From CAYUUR01 sp964510235 (lineage in GTDB: Bacteria; Patescibacteriota; Saccharimonadia; Saccharimonadales; CAYUUR01): a stretch of 64,000 nucleotides of DNA. The stretch lies in contig CAZEBF010000001.1 of assembly GCA_964510235.1 (NCBI GenBank), positions 16,821 to 80,820 of the forward strand, written 5' to 3'. Position 1 is the stretch's first letter. Every line of letters begins with the position of its first letter. Below, piece after piece: positions 33,544-43,035 of the stretch. The notes beneath the pieces are model-generated. The model was given only the letters and a program-made list of their open reading frames with translations. It searched no databases and was not told where the DNA came from. The position numbers and the translations under genes were made by a program.

Positions 33544-34224
33544 CTATTTCACCTCCTTAGTGGTGATATTGAGCGTTTTTTCTGGGAGATAGTAGGTCTT
33601 GGCCTCGATCTGCACCTGTAGTTTGGCGTCATCACCGCTGAATGTGATACGGCTAACTGGGAACGGACGAATTGATCGCTCCATTGATCCAATCAGCCCC
33701 TGAATACTCGTGTAAGTGCCAGAGGCACCAATCTGGAATGGAATTTCTACTGGATCCTTTTGACCCACGGCAGTAAGTTGGTTGACTTCATCATCGGTAC
33801 CGCTAATGTTTTCGATGGTGTAATTGCCGCTCGTAAGTACTTTCTCCAGACTCGATGCGAGTGCTGGGAAGTCGTATTTGCTTGGCAAGGCGTCGAGCAC
33901 AATCTTGGCGTTATCACCATCTCTGTCACCCTTGCCTGCCGGATCACCACCAATCACGTTCTCGGCCGTGCCCGTAAAAGCTTGGTAGGACGTAACGAGG
34001 GTGTCAACTGCTGCTACGTTGGCTTCGAGTTGGTTACGAGCGACCTCTTTTTCTGTGATAACACGCGCCTGGAAACTACGCTGATCCCACAAAGCCTTGG
34101 CCGCTACCAGTGAGAACATAGTTATGAACGAGGCTACCGCCACAACAACAACCATTGTCGTGTTGGCTTTGGTTATCTGGGTTCGCTTGCCTGAAGGCCG
34201 CGTTGATTGTTGTGCTTCTGCCAT
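33544..34224 (-). CDS. pilO: PilO-like pilus alignment protein
   Basis: 226 aa from the ATG at 34224, with GGAGG 9 nt upstream (overlapping the pilN stop region). One membrane helix (about 25-47, TTMVVVVAVASFITMFSLVAA), a coiled coil (ITEKEVARNQLEANVAAVDTLVTSYQ), then a ferredoxin-like domain (FPALASSLEKVLTSGNYTIENISG...IPFQIGASGTYTSIQGLIGSMERSIRPFPVSRI). The IQGLIGSMERSIRPF-type stretch matches PilO. It partners PilN in the inner-membrane alignment complex. Confidence 0.85.
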   Translation of the reverse strand: MAEAQQSTRPSGKRTQITKANTTMVVVVAVASFITMFSLVAAKALWDQRSFQARVITEKEVARNQLEANVAAVDTLVTSYQAFTGTAENVIGGDPAGKGDRDGDNAKIVLDALPSKYDFPALASSLEKVLTSGNYTIENISGTDDEVNQLTAVGQKDPVEIPFQIGASGTYTSIQGLIGSMERSIRPFPVSRITFSGDDAKLQVQIEAKTYYLPEKTLNITTKEVK

Positions 34225-34225
34225 G

Positions 34226-34891
34226 TTAGTTGCCTCCTTGTTCGAACAGCGCAGCTGGCTTTTCGGTCTGTGAACGAGTTGTAACAGTCTTTGGTACAAT
34301 CAGCTCAACTTTTTGTGCATTGTTGAAGATTGTTGGATCAAACTTGCCAGATATCTGATAAGTTGTGCTTTTTTCGTCACGTGAGAAACTCGTCAATACT
34401 ACCTCTGGAAATGCCTTCTTAGCTTCGGCGCCTTCAACAGTATATGTTGTAAACTTGAGCGTATCGACAAATGTATTAACGTCTTGAATGTCGGGAGCGC
34501 TACCTGTAAAAATAAGCGTGCCGTTTGCAACATCTAGGTCAAGCTGCGAGATGCTAACGTTGTTCGGAACAACCTGCTTAAGATAACCAAATAATCGAGT
34601 CGTTTCAGCTTTTTGGCCATGCAAACCAGGCAGTGCGTTAAGCTGATTCTGAATTGTTAGAACTTTATTGAGATCAGGTGTGCTCTGTAACGTTTGGCTG
34701 TTTGCGGCGATATCTTCAGTCAAGTTACTAATGTGCTGCTTCTGTAGTATGTTGACGACTACAAATAGAATAATGAGCAGACCTAGGCTGATAGTCGCTA
34801 CACCACTAGCAATCAATGTAACCATACGCTTAGTACGCTTAGTCTTGATGTAATCAAGCTTGATGTCTGGGAGCAGGTTGAGTTGAATCAT
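34226..34891 (-). CDS. pilN: PilN pilus assembly protein
   Basis: 221 aa. MIQLNLLPDIKLDYIKTKRTKR is the conserved I-N-L-L-P cytoplasmic motif that docks in the PilM groove. Membrane helix at about 25-49, coiled coil (ISNLTEDIAANSQTLQSTPDLNKVLTIQNQLNAL), then a ferredoxin-like domain (LFGYLKQVVPNNVSISQLDLDVANGTLIFTGSAPDIQDVNTFVDTLK). It overlaps the last base of pilM. Confidence 0.92.
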   Translation of the reverse strand: MIQLNLLPDIKLDYIKTKRTKRMVTLIASGVATISLGLLIILFVVVNILQKQHISNLTEDIAANSQTLQSTPDLNKVLTIQNQLNALPGLHGQKAETTRLFGYLKQVVPNNVSISQLDLDVANGTLIFTGSAPDIQDVNTFVDTLKFTTYTVEGAEAKKAFPEVVLTSFSRDEKSTTYQISGKFDPTIFNNAQKVELIVPKTVTTRSQTEKPAALFEQGGN

Positions 34892-35931
34892 TATTCGCTC
34901 CTCTCCGCCAAGCCTACTGCTACGCCAAAGCTATTAGATACAGCCAGTAATTCATTCTGTTGAGACTGAGCAAATGATACGTTCCGCCAAGAGTTACCAA
35001 TTTCTACACTCAAACCAAACTTGTTAGCAATGTGCAGCGGGAACTCTGGCAGTGATGAAGCGCCACCAGTAACGACAACGCGCTCGAGCTTGGCATCAAC
35101 ATATCGGGTCTGGAAGAACTTAATAGATTTTTCTATCTCAGCAGTGAGGATTTCTACCGTTCCGATGATAGCGTTATAAATCTGCCCCTCAAGTTTGTCT
35201 TTACTGAGACCAAACTTAAACACAAACTGCTGAGCTTGCTTCTCGTCGATACTGAGATTTTGCATTGCTGCACGGATGATTGCTTCTGAGCCAGTTGGGA
35301 TTGAACGAGTCAAACGTGGCGCTCCGCCAGTGGTAATAACAAGGTCGGTGTTCTTAGAACCGATGTCGAGCACCATCTGAGCACCAGCAGAATCAGGTGC
35401 AGTTAGTGCGCGAGTTATTGCCAAGTTATCTGGTTCAAATGCAATGACATTGAGGCCAATTGACTCAAGCATGTCGAGTCGGTTTTCGATAAAGTCGTTT
35501 GGTACGCTAGAAAGCAGAATCTCGACCTTTGTCTTATCCTTCGGTGAATCACCCAGTAGCGCCCAGTCAATCTTAGAATCAGACAGTGGCGTCGGAATAA
35601 GTGAATCGGCCTGGAAACGAATGGTTTTAGCTAACTCATCGGGGCTGAGACGATCAATGTCTACAACTGTTGTGAACACTTTGGCTGATGGAATACCAAC
35701 GGCAACGTTTTTGGTCGAAACTCGGGCTTCGCCAATCAACTCTTTGACAACCTGGACTAACTTTTGCTGATCAACCTTAGAATCACTCATGGCAATCTTG
35801 CTATCAACGGGTACGTAGGCGTATTTGACCAGTGTCTTGACTGGACCGCTACCGCTCAACTGCACTAAACGAATAGCAGAGGTGCCGATATCGAGGCCAA
35901 AGAAGTCAGACACGCCCGAAATAATACTCAC
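34891..35931 (-). CDS. pilM: PilM actin-like pilus protein
   Basis: 346 aa. Start set at GTG 35931 with AAGGGG upstream; the ATG at 36000 would add 23 residues unlike the family. FFGLDIGTSAIRLVQL (phosphate 1), GAQMVLDIGSKNTDLVI (phosphate 2) and VVTGGASSLPEFPLHIA (adenosine loop) form the FtsA/actin-like nucleotide fold. It sits on the cytoplasmic face and binds PilN. First gene of the pilus operon. Confidence 0.93.
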   Translation of the reverse strand: MSIISGVSDFFGLDIGTSAIRLVQLSGSGPVKTLVKYAYVPVDSKIAMSDSKVDQQKLVQVVKELIGEARVSTKNVAVGIPSAKVFTTVVDIDRLSPDELAKTIRFQADSLIPTPLSDSKIDWALLGDSPKDKTKVEILLSSVPNDFIENRLDMLESIGLNVIAFEPDNLAITRALTAPDSAGAQMVLDIGSKNTDLVITTGGAPRLTRSIPTGSEAIIRAAMQNLSIDEKQAQQFVFKFGLSKDKLEGQIYNAIIGTVEILTAEIEKSIKFFQTRYVDAKLERVVVTGGASSLPEFPLHIANKFGLSVEIGNSWRNVSFAQSQQNELLAVSNSFGVAVGLAERSE

Positions 35932-36031
35932 GATTGTCCCCTTATTGCTGTCTGTGTTTGCTGTATATTCATGTGTTTCTCTGATTCCCGCTTGGCCCAC
36001 CCTAAGGCAAAACGGAGATCGCTTACTCCAA

Positions 36032-36059
36032 ATTATAGCATAAGCGCAATGGCGAGCAA
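36032..36059 (-). promoter_or_regulatory. Promoter of the pilus operon
   Basis: -35 TTGCTC (36054-36059), 16-bp spacer, -10 TATAAT (36032-36037) preceded by TATGC. It starts three bases from the stop of the upstream 834-aa gene. The leader to pilM is about 95 nt. Confidence 0.65.
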
Positions 36060-36062
36060 CCC

Positions 36063-38567
36063 CTAAAGTATCGGTGGCAGCGAGGTGATAAAGTCAATCT
36101 GCGACTTTTGTTGAGGTGTTCCGCCAATCGGTGGCATTATGGTGTAGAGCTTCATGTCAAAGATAAGGTCTTCAGCAGCAGTAGAAAAGATAGCAGAGCC
36201 ATTCTCAACACTCGTTCTTCTAGTTCCAGCGGTTCGTTGCAGTTTAACCTGATCGGCAATTACTGCACCGTTAATAACCAACTTACCGGTTCCATTAACG
36301 CCACTGCCGCCACAGTTATCATAGAGCTGCCCTGCGTTGAAAAGCGTACCGGTGGAACTCGTACAGGTAAACAGTGTCTTGGTTGTGATGAGTGCAGCGT
36401 AAACACGTGGCGTCGTATTGCTGATCTTAATATTACCAGAGGTAATGATATAGAGTGTTGCGTCGTCTTCCGCATCAATAATGCCATTGATAACAACTTC
36501 AACGTTCTCGCCGGTAAGGAAAATAGCTGTTGGTTCAGTCACAGTACCACCCGTAATGGTAACCACTCCGCTGCGGTTATTATGAATGACTCCACCTGTA
36601 AATGTGCTGGCTGAAACAGAGGCAGCTTGCGTTGCAGTCAGTCCGGTCGGCAGTCGCGCCAGCCAATCATCAGCACACTGCCTATTACCACTGACTCCGC
36701 CGTAGTCAACAACTTTGCGATTATCTACTGGGTCGGTACCATTAATTCCATTAATCTCTGCGTTGGCAAATGTCAGCCCATGTGGTGGCGTTGGCTGAGC
36801 TCCACCCCTCGGGCTACGTCTACCCGCACTAAAGAAGTTACGGATCTCGCCAAGGGCCGATACACCATATTCACCCGATGAGCCAGTGAAGCGGTTCACA
36901 AGATCATCGCCACCGTAACCAATAATTGTAGCGTCAGCTTGCCTCACTGTGCAGGCAGTCTGTCCGTTATTAAATCCACCGCCTACATGTACATCATTAG
37001 TCCATACCTTGAAAAACGGCTTTGCCGCCACAACAACCGTTTTATCGCAATCATCGCGAACGGCTATGTTATCACGTAGCCGCAGTAAGGCGTCATAATT
37101 ATACTCACCTGCGGCATTGGCGGTATAAGTCCCCATCGAATATGACCCCTCCACTTCCGTACCTCCCGTGTCGGCTATATTGGTTGGGCCAACATTCACA
37201 CGAGTATTGTCGATCCCTGAACTTGTGAATTGACCCCTGCCCTCTAGTGTTGTCGCATCACCACTATAGCCATAATTCATCGTAACTCCAAACGACTGTC
37301 CTGGTTCTGGATTTCTTGGGTTGAACGTAATCTCGCAGCTAATCTGCGGGATCACATCCACCCCTCTTGGGTCCCACTCCATTACTAGCCAAGCCTCGGC
37401 AAATGGTACTTTGTTCGGGTTGGGCGAACGACGCGCAATACTATCAACATCGTTACCAAACTGGGGGTCATTAATAAGCGGGTTACCGTTATAGGTTCCA
37501 GAACCATCCTGGTTCTTTATGCCAGCAACAATTAGGTCAAAGTCATCAATTGTGCCATCTGATCTGTAGGTGGCCCCTGGAATTGCACTTCCCAACGGAC
37601 ATGGCTCACTAACACAGCGCACGCCGGTTGACGTAGTGGAGGTCTCTGCATTCGAACCATTTAACTGACGTGCCCCCATTGCACCTAGGGCATATGCACC
37701 CCAGTTGGTGTCATAGTTACCGCCCGAAGGTCCTGAAGCCTGGCTGCCTGCCTTAAATCTAAAATCCCAATAACAACCTCCGTCATTGGCATTATCAAAG
37801 TTTCCCGGCCACTGAATGTTCGTGCTGCCCGTTAGATCGCCGATACTAATCCCTGCGCACCAGACATTTTGACCATTGACCTTATATCCACCCGCGTCAG
37901 CAATAAACCCATAAGCACCACCGGCAGTTGACTGCTTAATGCCCGCTGCGCGCTTCACGTCAAGATCAAAGTCGTCCCAATCACTCCCTGCTGACTGGCG
38001 TATTGAATCTGCCTGTCCTGAAGAGTAAGCCTCTTGAGCACTGGTCACACCAAGGTAGACATTAACGGGCCTCTGCTTGGTTGCTCCCGATACAGGATTT
38101 CTGAACAATTGGTTATCTAAGAATACTCTCTCGCCATTCCAAGCATTGTTATATGTCTCCTTGCAATTAGGCGTACTTGAATCCGCGTAACCGCCCGCTT
38201 CAAAAACATGCGCACGACCGTCGGCGTTTCCAACTACCTTGAACCTATAAGCATACCGGGGCCTGCCGTTTGGTCCATCTGGCATACGATGCCGCTCTGT
38301 AACAATAATCTCACAATAAGGGTTCGAAGGATTTGCGTCACTTTGTGTCCCTGTATCACTTGGCACATCAGTCCAGTTTCGATACTGCTGATTAGGGTTC
38401 GTACCGATACTGCCGTTAAAATGAGCCAGGGCATCGAGGAATTCACTGCCCGCAACCTCAACATGAGCATTGGCTTTTTGAGGAAAGACCATTGCAAGTC
38501 CGCATAAAACAGAGGATGCCAATAAAAGCATGGTTAGATTTCTTAGGTATGATCTTGTCTGTCTCAT
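36063..38567 (-). CDS. Large secreted protein next to the pil operon (834 aa)
   Basis: Signal peptide in residues 1-34 (NLTMLLLASSVLCGLAMVFPQKANA). The mature protein is rich in Gly, Asn, Ser and Cys. A middle part has EITFNPRNPEPGQSFGVTMNYGYSG...NVGPTNIADTGGTEVEGSYSMGTYTANAAGEYNYDA, an Ig-like stretch. The C-terminal part (GGVIHNNRSGVVTITGGTVTEPTAIFLTGENVEVVINGIIDAEDDATLYIITSGNIKIS...TGKLVINGAVIADQVKL) looks like the beta-solenoid-type domain seen at the end of PilX-like and other pilus-associated proteins. It could be a pilus-linked adhesin, in the way of PilY1; this is inference from position and fold style. Four bases after the upstream gene. Confidence 0.6.
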   Translation of the reverse strand: MRQTRSYLRNLTMLLLASSVLCGLAMVFPQKANAHVEVAGSEFLDALAHFNGSIGTNPNQQYRNWTDVPSDTGTQSDANPSNPYCEIIVTERHRMPDGPNGRPRYAYRFKVVGNADGRAHVFEAGGYADSSTPNCKETYNNAWNGERVFLDNQLFRNPVSGATKQRPVNVYLGVTSAQEAYSSGQADSIRQSAGSDWDDFDLDVKRAAGIKQSTAGGAYGFIADAGGYKVNGQNVWCAGISIGDLTGSTNIQWPGNFDNANDGGCYWDFRFKAGSQASGPSGGNYDTNWGAYALGAMGARQLNGSNAETSTTSTGVRCVSEPCPLGSAIPGATYRSDGTIDDFDLIVAGIKNQDGSGTYNGNPLINDPQFGNDVDSIARRSPNPNKVPFAEAWLVMEWDPRGVDVIPQISCEITFNPRNPEPGQSFGVTMNYGYSGDATTLEGRGQFTSSGIDNTRVNVGPTNIADTGGTEVEGSYSMGTYTANAAGEYNYDALLRLRDNIAVRDDCDKTVVVAAKPFFKVWTNDVHVGGGFNNGQTACTVRQADATIIGYGGDDLVNRFTGSSGEYGVSALGEIRNFFSAGRRSPRGGAQPTPPHGLTFANAEINGINGTDPVDNRKVVDYGGVSGNRQCADDWLARLPTGLTATQAASVSASTFTGGVIHNNRSGVVTITGGTVTEPTAIFLTGENVEVVINGIIDAEDDATLYIITSGNIKISNTTPRVYAALITTKTLFTCTSSTGTLFNAGQLYDNCGGSGVNGTGKLVINGAVIADQVKLQRTAGTRRTSVENGSAIFSTAAEDLIFDMKLYTIMPPIGGTPQQKSQIDFITSLPPIL

Positions 38568-38571
38568 GACA

Positions 38572-39048
38572 CTAAAGGTTTAGACCGCCTGTCCTCAGCT
38601 GCACCTTTTGCGCTGATGAAATCTCGGATGAACGCGTCTTTAGTACGTCACCAATGAGCGATTTTGCCTTGGTTGCGCCCAAATCACCTGCTTTGATATA
38701 CAGCACTACGACATCATTTATATCGCCTTTTGTTAGCTCTTCTTTCGTTAGGCTGAAGAGAAAATCACGGTCTATTGCAACGTTACTGTCTTTGTCGGTT
38801 GTGTATTGTAAGGTTTTCCCGAGATAAGTCGCTGTTGTTGGCTCCACACTAGCGACACTAGGGCCTACTGAGTTAATTATTGCCTGATTAATCTCTCTAT
38901 TCTTAAGCCATATGCCTGTCATTGTACCTGCTGTAAACACCAAACAAATAAAGCATAGAATCAGTAAAGAATATATGACCAATCTCTTTCTGCTTGACGA
39001 TACCCCAGTGACAACATGTGCTTTTCTATTGTCGGCTTTTGTTTGCAT
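38572..39048 (-). CDS. Single-pass membrane protein of unknown function (158 aa)
   Basis: Start at the ATG at 39048, with AGAGGGG upstream. Membrane helix at about 24-46 (LVIYSLLILCFICLVFTAGTMTGIWL), then a small outside domain of about 110 residues (TATYLGKTLQYTTDKDSNVAIDRDFLFSLTKEELTKGDINDVVVLYIKAGDLGATKAKSLIGDVLKT). TATAAT lies about 45 nt upstream. Co-transcribed with the 834-aa secreted protein; a partner or anchor for it is possible. Confidence 0.65.
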   Translation of the reverse strand: MQTKADNRKAHVVTGVSSSRKRLVIYSLLILCFICLVFTAGTMTGIWLKNREINQAIINSVGPSVASVEPTTATYLGKTLQYTTDKDSNVAIDRDFLFSLTKEELTKGDINDVVVLYIKAGDLGATKAKSLIGDVLKTRSSEISSAQKVQLRTGGLNL

Positions 39049-39127
39049 ACACAACCCCTCTTAAGTGCTAACGCTTATATGTAGAGCATTATAGCAGCCT
39101 TGGACTCCAGACAAAACACTACAATTA

Positions 39128-40006
39128 CTAGAGCACTGCAACCGGCTCACGTAAGCCAAAGACATGGGATGTAATTGCGTTCTTGGTTACCTGCACCCCT
39201 ACGCACTTGCCATACTCATCATTAGCAGCCGACAGATTGGCAACAGAAGTATCTGGCGCAGATAACCAACCCGTGATAGTTCTACCAAATGTCTGATCAT
39301 AGCCCGCCAACACTGGCTGGCAGATAAAGTAACCACCTGTTAATAGCGTGAAGCGAAGCGATTTATTGTAGTACTGACCTGTTGTGACGCCACTATCAAC
39401 GATCGCCCAGTTAGCATCGTAAATGCGCATAGCAATACCTGCTCGGTGTGGTTCACCGTTAGCAAAATCCGCAAACTGGTTATCATTTATCTCTTTTACA
39501 GCGTGTACCCGAACCTCGCCGTACTCTGGATCTGGAACTACTACAGGATTATTGCTCGTACCTTTTGTTGGTGTTGCAAAAACCGTGAACGCACCAATGC
39601 CATCGGTCAAACGACCAGCTGATTGACCTTGCCCAGGAGCGGCAACACCAGTTGGATAGATAATTGCATCTTCTAATCCTGTTGGACTATATAGCTCAAT
39701 AGTGTCACCTGTGTTACCTAAACGTGAACTGACTGGCACGACCAACCAGCCGCCCGCTGGAATCTCATCGGTTGCAGCAAACGTCTTTAGATTACTGACA
39801 GCCGTGTCACGTAAGTACCAGCCGTTCAACGACACTGCAGTATCACTACCGTTATATAACTCTATCCAATCAATGTCGCCACTGACAGGATGCGACACAA
39901 ACTCATTAATTGACACGCTACTCGCCGCCACTGCCCCGTCGGCTCGAACCCCTAAAATCGCCACTAAACTCACTAGCACGAATAGTACTTTTGCACCCGT
40001 TTTCAT
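39128..40006 (-). CDS. Secreted lamin-tail domain (LTD) protein
   Basis: 292 aa. Signal peptide (about 1-27, VLFVLVSLVAILGVRADGAVAA). Residues 29-150 form an LTD: SSVSINEFVSHPVSGDIDWIELYNGSDTAVSLNGWYLRD...IPAGGWLVVPVSSRLGNTGDTIELYSPTG. Bacterial LTDs occur in extracellular proteins and nucleases and are thought to bind surfaces or other molecules. The second half (YGEVRVHAVKEINDNQFADFANGEPHRAGIAMRIYDANWAIVDSGVTTGQYYNKSLRFTLLTGGYFICQP) looks like a prealbumin/Cna-B-like domain. No catalytic domain is present. Confidence 0.8.
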   Translation of the reverse strand: MKTGAKVLFVLVSLVAILGVRADGAVAASSVSINEFVSHPVSGDIDWIELYNGSDTAVSLNGWYLRDTAVSNLKTFAATDEIPAGGWLVVPVSSRLGNTGDTIELYSPTGLEDAIIYPTGVAAPGQGQSAGRLTDGIGAFTVFATPTKGTSNNPVVVPDPEYGEVRVHAVKEINDNQFADFANGEPHRAGIAMRIYDANWAIVDSGVTTGQYYNKSLRFTLLTGGYFICQPVLAGYDQTFGRTITGWLSAPDTSVANLSAANDEYGKCVGVQVTKNAITSHVFGLREPVAVL

Positions 40007-40098
40007 AGTTTTACACCCTGCACCCTTTCATAGATTTAACTTTATGCCGCCAACTTTAGCATAAACATTTTGCTCAATGCAAGACTTTTTTTGGGGGC

Positions 40099-40521
40099 CT
40101 ACTTTGTCTCTGGATAGCCGGGGTTTTTGGCAGCTAGTTTGATAACTTTTTGTAGCGTCGCCAAGTTTACATCCTCCAGTTTTTTGAACCGAATGCAGCT
40201 TTTACCAACGCTTACCTTACCGAGGTCATCTTTGTACTTCTCGGCAATATACTCATTATCTTCCACGGCACAGACATACAAACTAACGTAGTTTTTCTGG
40301 CTGGCAATAGCAATCGTTGGCCAATCAATCACCTCTTTCTTGTAGTTTGTATACTGGAATGTGCCGTACCCAGGCATGTTGTAGGAAAAGGTCGGCTTAA
40401 GATCTGGTGCATTGGCCCGAATCAGCCGATCGAGCTCTTCAAGAATCACCCGCCGTTCCCCTGTTAACTGCGCCATGTATTCTTCAGTGTTTTGCGCCTT
40501 AACTGGTTTGAACATATTCAT
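40099..40521 (-). CDS. DUF1801 family protein (YdhG-like)
   Basis: 140 aa. EEYMAQLTGERRVILEELDRLIRANAPDLKPTFSYNMPGYG, then IAIASQKNYVSLYVCAVEDNE and SVGKSCIRFKKLEDVNLATLQKVIKLA, the usual DUF1801 pattern. Small soluble proteins of unknown biochemical role (related to the iron-chaperone-like Fra/YdhG group). TATAAT at 40529-40534 lies 7 nt before the ATG, so leaderless. Divergent from the histidine kinase gene. Confidence 0.85.
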   Translation of the reverse strand: MNMFKPVKAQNTEEYMAQLTGERRVILEELDRLIRANAPDLKPTFSYNMPGYGTFQYTNYKKEVIDWPTIAIASQKNYVSLYVCAVEDNEYIAEKYKDDLGKVSVGKSCIRFKKLEDVNLATLQKVIKLAAKNPGYPETK

Positions 40522-40586
40522 GTCATTAATTATAACTTACTGATACCAGTACCGCTTAGCACAAGAGTTATGTACAATGGTTGTTA

Positions 40587-41921
40587 ATGAAGCAATCACA
40601 ACAACGTGCGCGCAAACTTTACTGGCTGTTTGCAATCCTAGCCGTCATCACCATCGCCATCGTCTCGACCGCCTATGCGGCTATGCAAACTGCCCGTGAT
40701 ACACAAGCATCACTGATGCAACGCACTAACACTATTGCCGCGCTCATCCCTGCCAGCAGTTTAACAGAACTAAACGGTCACGAAGGAGACATCGGTAGCC
40801 CCGCCTATGAAGCCCTCAAGCAGGACCTCAAAGACGTTCGGTCATCCAACCAAGACATCCGCTTTGTATACATCATGGCGCTCAAACAAGAACAAGCCTA
40901 CTTTGTGATTGATGCCGAGGAACAAGACTCTGCAGACTATTCGCCACCCGGACAGTTGTATGAAGAAGATGCTGGTGAGGTCGCAGCGGTTTTCCAATCA
41001 AAGCAGGGCATTGTATTGCCGGTTACCAGTGACCGTTGGGGTTCTTGGCTCAGCGCATATAGTCCAATCTTGAATGAATCAGGCCAAGTGGTTGGCGTGC
41101 TTGGCCTTGATGTGCCTGCCAACGATTACTATCGGGCAATCGTCATGAATGCGCTCATTCCGTTCCTGCTTTCAGCAGTTATTCTAGTACTGCTTCTCTG
41201 GACTAAACGCCGTAGTGAATACCAAGAAAACTACGTCAGTGAAAAAGCTTTCTTCTTATCGTTTGCCGGTCACGAAATCCGCTCGCCGCTCACCAGCGTT
41301 AAGTGGGCCCTGCAACCACTACTAACTACTCTGCCAGAGCACTCTACCGAGCAAAAAACTGTCGAGAAGATTGATGAGAGCCTGAGCCACATCCTCGATA
41401 CTGTCGATGATGTGCTGTCACTGCAAGCCACCGAAAGCTCGCGTGACAAAAAGCTCGAAAAAGAAAACGTCCACATCAGCGAAGTTATCGATACAACCAT
41501 CGACAGCCTACGCCTGTTCTCGGAAGAGCATCAAACAAAAATTACCAATGTAACCACGACGGAAGACCAAGAAATGATTGTTAGCGTTGATGCGATGCTC
41601 TTCAAGCGCGTGGTGTCTAACTTCTTGGTTAACTCTGTTAAGTACTCGCCGGACCACACAACTGTTGAGGTTAAAGTCTTCAGGACGCGCAAAGGCTGGG
41701 CGGCCAGCATTCACAACGAAGGTGACGGCTTAACACCAGATGAACAAGCCAAGATCATGAAAGGTTTTTACCGGACCAAAGCTGCCGAGAAATCTGGCCA
41801 AAAAGGAACTGGCCTCGGCGTACGCCTCTCTAGCGACATCATCAACCGCCACGGCGGCCACCTAGAAATCGACTCTAAGCCCAACCAAGGCGTCACCTTC
41901 ATCATCCACATGCCCAACTAG
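40587..41921 (+). CDS. Sensor histidine kinase, orphan
   Basis: 444 aa from the ATG at 40587; TACAAT at 40573-40578 lies 8 nt upstream, which favours this start over the TTG at 40581. Two membrane helices (about 9-32 and 190-213) enclose a Cache/PAS-like outside sensor of about 155 residues. Cytoplasmic part: HisKA with FLSFAGHEIRSPLTSVKWAL (phospho-His), HATPase_c with NFLVNSVKYSPDHTTVEV (N box), HNEGDGLTPDEQ (G1) and GTGLGVRLS (G2). All kinase motifs are intact. No response regulator gene lies next to it, so the partner must be elsewhere. Confidence 0.9.
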   Translation: MKQSQQRARKLYWLFAILAVITIAIVSTAYAAMQTARDTQASLMQRTNTIAALIPASSLTELNGHEGDIGSPAYEALKQDLKDVRSSNQDIRFVYIMALKQEQAYFVIDAEEQDSADYSPPGQLYEEDAGEVAAVFQSKQGIVLPVTSDRWGSWLSAYSPILNESGQVVGVLGLDVPANDYYRAIVMNALIPFLLSAVILVLLLWTKRRSEYQENYVSEKAFFLSFAGHEIRSPLTSVKWALQPLLTTLPEHSTEQKTVEKIDESLSHILDTVDDVLSLQATESSRDKKLEKENVHISEVIDTTIDSLRLFSEEHQTKITNVTTTEDQEMIVSVDAMLFKRVVSNFLVNSVKYSPDHTTVEVKVFRTRKGWAASIHNEGDGLTPDEQAKIMKGFYRTKAAEKSGQKGTGLGVRLSSDIINRHGGHLEIDSKPNQGVTFIIHMPN

Positions 41922-41955
41922 TATTCATCGCTCACCTCTGTTATAATGGGCAACT

Positions 41956-43032
41956 ATGAGTTTATCAATTGGGATTGTGGGATTGCCGAATGTTGGCAAG
42001 AGTACCCTGTTTAATGCCCTGACCAACAACAATATTCTGGCAGCTAATTATCCGTTTGCGACGATCGAGCCTAATACGGGTATTGTGCCTGTACCTGATG
42101 AACGCCTGGGCAAACTAGCTGAGATGTATAAAAGCAAAAAGGTTATCCCAGCAAGCGTGACGTTTGTAGACATTGCAGGCCTTGTAGCTGGTGCATCCCA
42201 AGGTGAAGGACTCGGTAACCAGTTCTTGGCCAACATCCGATCATGTAACGCTATCATTCATGTAGTGCGAGCGTTTCAAGATGATAATGTCATCCACGTT
42301 GATGAAAAGCACGATCCCATCAAAGATATTGAGGTTATCAACACAGAGCTTGTCCTAGCCGATCTGCAAACCGTAGAAAAACGTCTGCCGCGTATTGATA
42401 AAGAAGCGCGGGCTAACCCCAAGCTCAAGCCAATCGCCGACACCATCAAGCGCGTACACGAGATTCTAAATGACGGTAAACCTCTGTCGAGTGTCGATGA
42501 TATTGAGCCAGAGCACATCGCCGACTTACAGCTCATTACCGCCAAACCAGTCATCTATTTGTTCAATGTTGATGAAGAAACCCTGAGTGACGAAGCTCGC
42601 AAACAAGAATTGTCCAAACTTGTCTCCCCTGCACAGTGTGTCTTCGTTTGCGCCAAGCTAGAAAGCGAACTCAATGGCTTGGATGAAGCCGACAGAACAG
42701 AGATGCTGGAAAGCTATGGCGTCAAAGAATCAGGCCTGGTACAGCTCATTCATTCTGCATACACCACTCTTGGCTTGCAAAGCTACCTGACGGCTGGCGA
42801 GCAGGAAGTCCGCGCCTGGACTATCCCTAAAGGCGCGACTGCCCCGCAAGCTGCCGGTGTAATCCACGGCGACTTTGAACGTGGCTTTATTGCGGCTCAA
42901 GTCTTTGACTACAACGACCTCATAGCCCACGGCTCAGAAACCGCTGCCAAGCAAGCTGGCAAAGTCCGCACCGAGGGCAAAGACTACATCATGCAACCCG
43001 ACGACGTCGTCGAATTCCGCTTCAACGTGTAA
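41956..43032 (+). CDS. ychF: Redox-regulated ATPase YchF (OBG family)
   Basis: 358 aa, full length. GIVGLPNVGKSTLFNAL (P-loop), DIAGLVAGASQGEGLGNQFL (G3, with the YchF-type change favouring ATP), YLFNVDEE in place of the usual NKxD, and a C-terminal TGS domain ending DVVEFRFNV. Binds the ribosome and hydrolyses ATP. TATAAT at 41942-41947 lies 8 nt before the ATG. The stop is three bases before the hairpin element at 43036. Confidence 0.95.
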   Translation: MSLSIGIVGLPNVGKSTLFNALTNNNILAANYPFATIEPNTGIVPVPDERLGKLAEMYKSKKVIPASVTFVDIAGLVAGASQGEGLGNQFLANIRSCNAIIHVVRAFQDDNVIHVDEKHDPIKDIEVINTELVLADLQTVEKRLPRIDKEARANPKLKPIADTIKRVHEILNDGKPLSSVDDIEPEHIADLQLITAKPVIYLFNVDEETLSDEARKQELSKLVSPAQCVFVCAKLESELNGLDEADRTEMLESYGVKESGLVQLIHSAYTTLGLQSYLTAGEQEVRAWTIPKGATAPQAAGVIHGDFERGFIAAQVFDYNDLIAHGSETAAKQAGKVRTEGKDYIMQPDDVVEFRFNV

Positions 43033-43035
43033 GTA

